The notes under the pieces were generated by a model. The model saw only the letters and a list, made by a program, of their open reading frames with translations. It did not search any database and was not told the DNA's origin. This document shows, piece by piece, positions 60,293 to 64,000 of a stretch of 64,000 bases of DNA. The stretch lies in NCBI GenBank assembly GCA_949987565.1, contig OX465113.1, forward strand, positions 4,984,547 through 5,048,546. The letters run 5' to 3'. This DNA is from Luidia sarsii (taxonomy: Eukaryota; Echinodermata; Asteroidea; Paxillosida; Luidiidae). Both the position numbers and the translations under genes were made by a program. Within the stretch, counting starts at the first letter, position 1, and each line of letters opens with the position of its first letter.

Positions 60293-61014
60293 AATGGCAC
60301 TGGGGGTTTGAATGGTTAGAAGAGGCTTGTCTGTGTTTCTGATCAAAGGAAAGTTTGGTTTTTTTAGGATTGGATGTCGCAGACGAAAACTAGTTGGCCA
60401 AAAGATATCTCTTAGGAAGAAGGTTTGCACCAATAGATCCATCATTCACATTGTTCTTACCGTTGGGACTGGAGTTTGGTCATATCAAACACGCCTACTT
60501 CTGTGAGTATTAAGGATGATCATTTGATAAAATAGTGAGTACTCTTCCAACGTTACACTGTTCCGACAAAGTCAGCTCACTGTTTGAACTGGAAATTTTG
60601 TTTAGGACATGGCGAACACGATATGAAGTTGCATCTTGCGTGGCAAGATGGCAATGCACTTAACGGCTGTATTCGTGTCCAACCGTGGCTTTGAAGGGTT
60701 TTCCCACAGAGGTCTGTATAGTAGGCGGTTGTAGCACAAAATCCAAGAATGAACTGGTGCAAAGAAATTAAGTGACTGTGTGATGGAGAAACCTTTTAAG
60801 AATTTAATGTGATCATCGGTGGTCAAAGTGGCAAAGGTTAGTTAGAGCCTTCGGTATACCAAGTGACTACACAGTAGTAGACTACAGTGTGTATTGGGAG
60901 AGCACCACTCAAGGCCCAGATGGCTTACAGTACGGTAGAAGTGCTGCTGGTATGTTCAACCACCAGAGGAACTTGGGTTCAAATCCGATCCAACAACCTC
61001 GTCATTTTAACATC

Positions 61015-61365
61015 AACCAAAGATCCTATAGCAGGTGAAGTGCACAAGATAGCCTACTCTTGCGGGATCACGTGCATCCGGATGAAGTACGCACTGGACA
61101 TGACGCAGCGGCCATTTTAGTAAGTCGCACGCATGCGCTCCATTGCATGGTCACATCATAACAAAAGTTATCACATTCAACAATGCATCCAATGCTGTAT
61201 CTTTGTCACTGTTTGTGACTTTCCCGCTTCACTTCCAAAGCAACGAAAGCAGACGACAGAGGACTCTGTTGCTAACTAAAATGGCCGCCGAGCAACCTCA
61301 ATTCTTGTACAGAGTAGGCTATCTTACGCACTTTGCACGCTATAGGATCTTTGATATAAACAATT
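61015..61365. mobile_element. fold-back element with ACTAAAATGGCCGC arms
   Basis: Reading 61120 back to 61015 gives CTAAAATGGCCGCTGCGTCA ... AGAGTAGGCTATCTTGTGCA ... GCTATAGGATCTTTG, paralleled forward at 61277-61365. The arms of about 90 bases surround a loop of about 155 bases. Confidence 0.7.
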
Positions 61366-61971
61366 CAAACTTGACCCACACAATCCCTTTTCCGAAAACA
61401 TCACCACAAAACAACAACATTACAGTTTAACTTTGCACATTTCTCAAGTTTTAATCCAATTCTGTACACTAAAATTTGATTTTTATCACTTCATTCCCCC
61501 ATAAAACCCTACCCCCGACTTAGCCACAGTGTGGTGCCATGTTATGTCAGTACACACAAATAATATTGTCAATTTGGTTCTTAAAATCTAGTTGTAAAAT
61601 GACCAAAGATATTGTGGGTGAACAATGTTTGTGGGAATAAAGAAAAACGGGGGGAAAAAATCAAACCAAATTTCACTCAAAAAAAACATTTTACGAACAA
61701 TAAATGATTGCTATCCCTGAGGTTCAATAACAACAATGTTGCCCAATAAATAAACTATTCATATCCGCATAAAAAATAGTACTGCTGACTAAACCCCAGA
61801 GTTTATCACGGGTGGTCCAAACAGATACTTAAAATTACTTCAAAGTGGAAGAGATGCTAATCCCTTGTTTAAAATACTTTGTCTTCATTCCACTGGGTTC
61901 TTGTTTCTGTCAGCATACAAAGAAGTGTAAAGGGAGTCTTTTCAGCAGCCAAAGCCCATTCATGCAATAAT

Positions 61972-62112
61972 CATACAGCACATACATGTACGGTACACAT
62001 CTTGATCTGTGACGGTGTGTTTCTTTCACGTCCATGTAACAACTGTGGTCTTGTCTGCATCTTAAAGTCTTCCTGTTGGGCAATCTCTAAGGAATCCCAT
62101 GCTTGACCTACA
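61972..62112 (-). CDS. possible terminal exon of an unidentified gene
   Basis: After a weak acceptor (CAATGTAG) at about 62113, the minus strand stays open for about 43 residues of non-repetitive, coding-like composition (QAWDSLEIAQQEDFKMQ, then RPQLLHGRERN), ending in TGA near 61972. I do not recognise the family and found no preceding exon; sequence upstream is a minisatellite. It may equally be chance. Confidence 0.25.
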
Positions 62113-62140
62113 TTGTAAATCACCCACAAGTAGCAAAGGG

Positions 62141-62430
62141 ACCCAGGTCAACTCTAGGTGACCTGGGTCATTTGGCAACACTAAGTGACTCGGGTCAAAC
62201 CCCACAGTGACCTAGGTCAACTGCAAATGACCCACAACATCACTAAGTGATCCAGGTCAAACCCCACAGTGACCTAGGTCAACTCCAACAACCCACATCA
62301 ACATTAGGTAGCCCAGGTCAATTCCAAGTGGCCCAGGTCAACTCCAAGTGAACCAGGTCAATTCCAAGTGACCCAGGTCAACTCCAAGTGACCTAGGTCA
62401 ACTCCAAGTGACCTAGGTCAACTCCAAATG
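62141..62430. repeat. tandem repeat rich in AGGTCA half-sites
   Basis: About 20-bp units (AGGTCAACTCCAAGTGACCC) with at least ten perfect AGGTCA words and four perfect TGACCTAGGTCA palindromes. Confidence 0.9.
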
Positions 62431-62672
62431 CACTTCAACAAATAAATTATCATTCTTTTCTCCCGAACCACTGCATTTGGTATTACGTAGACACATTTAC
62501 ATGCCATACAATGATGCATGTGACTTTAAATAAAATGCAAATCAGAATTCCATAAATATAAAAGTGTAATAGAAATTACTGCTTTGAACAATCACTACGG
62601 AAATAATTCACACCCTTGCATTGCTGTACAATAAAATAGGATTGTGTTAAAAAAAAAAAAACATAAATAAAA

Positions 62673-63935
62673 ACTAGAAACATACGTCTGTTGTAACAGA
62701 ACGTGTAGCTTTTCCTTTTTTTCCCCGAAGAAAGACCAAGTTGAAAATCTGAAAACCAGTAGCACACGCATGATTACTACAGTACTTCCGATCTGGACCG
62801 GAGGAAAGGGTCACATGACATGAGGAAGGTCATGAAACCTAATTGGTCCCTGAAACTCCTCTCACATGCTATATGCAGGGAGTTAACCATTGATTTCATA
62901 TCGGTTTTTTTATTACCTCATTAATATTCATGAGATGACCTCATCATCATAATTATTGCAATATTTGGATACACTGTTGCCCAACTTAGATATATGCTAA
63001 ATATTGATCCTGCGGGATCTAAGATCGTGGCGTGATTGCACATGCCAGGTTGACCCTTTAAAGGGCGGTCACGTGACAACTCAAGCACAAACAAACGAAA
63101 AAAACCACAGTTTTACTGTATATTGGTGTAAACCCCTTTTAGCATCGTTTTGATTGAGTTCATGAAGGTGGCAACTCTGTTTCGAACCTGTACCATCCAT
63201 TCCTACCCCAAAAGGCACACCAACGTATCGTGCACAAAGTCTATGGGACTAAGAAATGATATTTAACAAATCATAATAATTCAAAACAATGTTTAATCGG
63301 TTCCAAACTCAGGATTTAAGATGTCTAGCCCAATAGCTAACTGGCCACCAAATTTCGAGAAGATTGACTAATATGTGCTTTAAAATCACGCATTTTGATG
63401 ACGTCACGATTGCGTCATGACATTTTGTTCCCGGAGGGTGTTTCTAAACTACATCCCCATTAGATATAAACGAAAAAATGAAAAAAATCTTGCTCCGTTG
63501 ACCAAATATGCTCAATTGAATGTTAAAATCGAAAAAGTCCATGACCTCATTAATATTCATGAGATGACGTCACGATCAAATGAGGACAATTTTTGGATAC
63601 ACCTTTTCCCAACTAAGATATAGTGCAAAGTTGAAACCAAATGAACTTCAACTTTTGCTAATAATGCAGTTTGAAATTTGCCCTTTAAAGCACTGTCACG
63701 TGACCCGTGATGACGTCATGAAGTTTTCAAGACAACTGTGCACAACTTCAGCAAGGGTTCTATGTATTTGCCAAGTTTGAAAAAAATCCAAGTATGTTCA
63801 ATGGCAAAAGTGCCCTCCACAAAATCCCTGTGCTTTGTCTATGGGATTTTTCCGATACGAAAAAGAAGAAGACAAAAAAAAAACATAACAACAACAATAC
63901 CTTTTCCGCTTCGCTGAAGCGTGCGGAAAAGCTAA
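62673..63935 (+). mobile_element. TE family A, forward long copy
   Basis: Starts AACTAGAAACATACGTCTGT and ends CTTTTCCGCTTCGCTGAAGC...GCGGAAAAGCT. Contains ATTAATATTCATGAGATGAC twice and CRE/E-box words near 63695-63720. A 220-base interior part matches the 30.7 kb copy closely. No coding capacity. Confidence 0.75.
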
Positions 63936-64000
63936 AAAATCACTTGAAAACTGATTTCACAAAATGTGTGTACATTTGAAAACATAACTAAAAATTAAAA

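Larger units (their letters stand above)
58850..61980. other. intergenic, repeats only
   Basis: No exon is supported. Contents: a Penelope-like forward fragment at 59655-59720, a GGCCAATTTCATAG-family fragment at 60006-60182, a MITE D copy, a degenerate tRNA-like segment near 60895-61005 and a fold-back element. Confidence 0.6.

Noticed and set aside
61281..61430. New gene start with strong Kozak context (ATGGCCGCC)
   Set aside because: The same sequence occurs inverted about 160 bases earlier, so it is one arm of a fold-back element.

Overview
This is animal nuclear DNA. Protein-coding genes are split into short exons with GT-AG introns, and the space between them is filled with minisatellites, microsatellites, fold-back elements and tRNA-derived SINEs. 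The gene set (MUTYH, an SLC16-like transporter, a ZAR1-type maternal zinc-finger gene, ARMC7 and AMPK alpha), together with Penelope-like element remnants and CRE/E-box-rich repeats, suggests a marine invertebrate deuterostome. An echinoderm is my first guess; amphioxus or a hemichordate are possible. The assignment is inference.

Layout. 253-961 (+): last two exons of MUTYH, cut by the window edge, ending in a PCNA-binding box. 2159-2904 (-): an apparently undescribed two-exon gene for a 109-residue protein with a signal peptide and an RKRR processing site. 8556-18637 (+): a six-exon, 599-residue SLC16/MCT-like transporter whose introns hold CT tracts, fold-back elements and a 1.2 kb 16-bp minisatellite next to telomere-like repeats. 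22857-31947 (-): two zinc-finger exons of a ZAR1-like gene, separated by a 7.5 kb nearly pure purine/pyrimidine tract. 36139-40850 (-): complete seven-exon ARMC7 (197 aa), including one GC-AG intron. 41880-55269 (+): complete fifteen-exon AMPK catalytic alpha subunit (563 aa), divergent from ARMC7 across about 1 kb. 55270 to about 58850: the likely AMPK 3' UTR, itself full of tandem repeats. 58850-64000: repeats, plus one uncertain terminal exon on the minus strand.

The genes are ordinary single-copy housekeeping or germline genes and do not form one pathway. The unusual content is the non-coding architecture: the polypurine tract with a nested duplication, a telomere-like/inverted-repeat/minisatellite composite, arrays of nuclear-receptor-like half-sites, a tandem repeat of splice-site-like CAG|GTAAG motifs in AMPK intron 14, and several families of miniature elements shared between introns. 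The most novel coding candidate is the small secreted-protein gene at 2159-2904. All exon borders were read by eye from splice consensus, reading-frame phase and remembered family conservation; no search was run.
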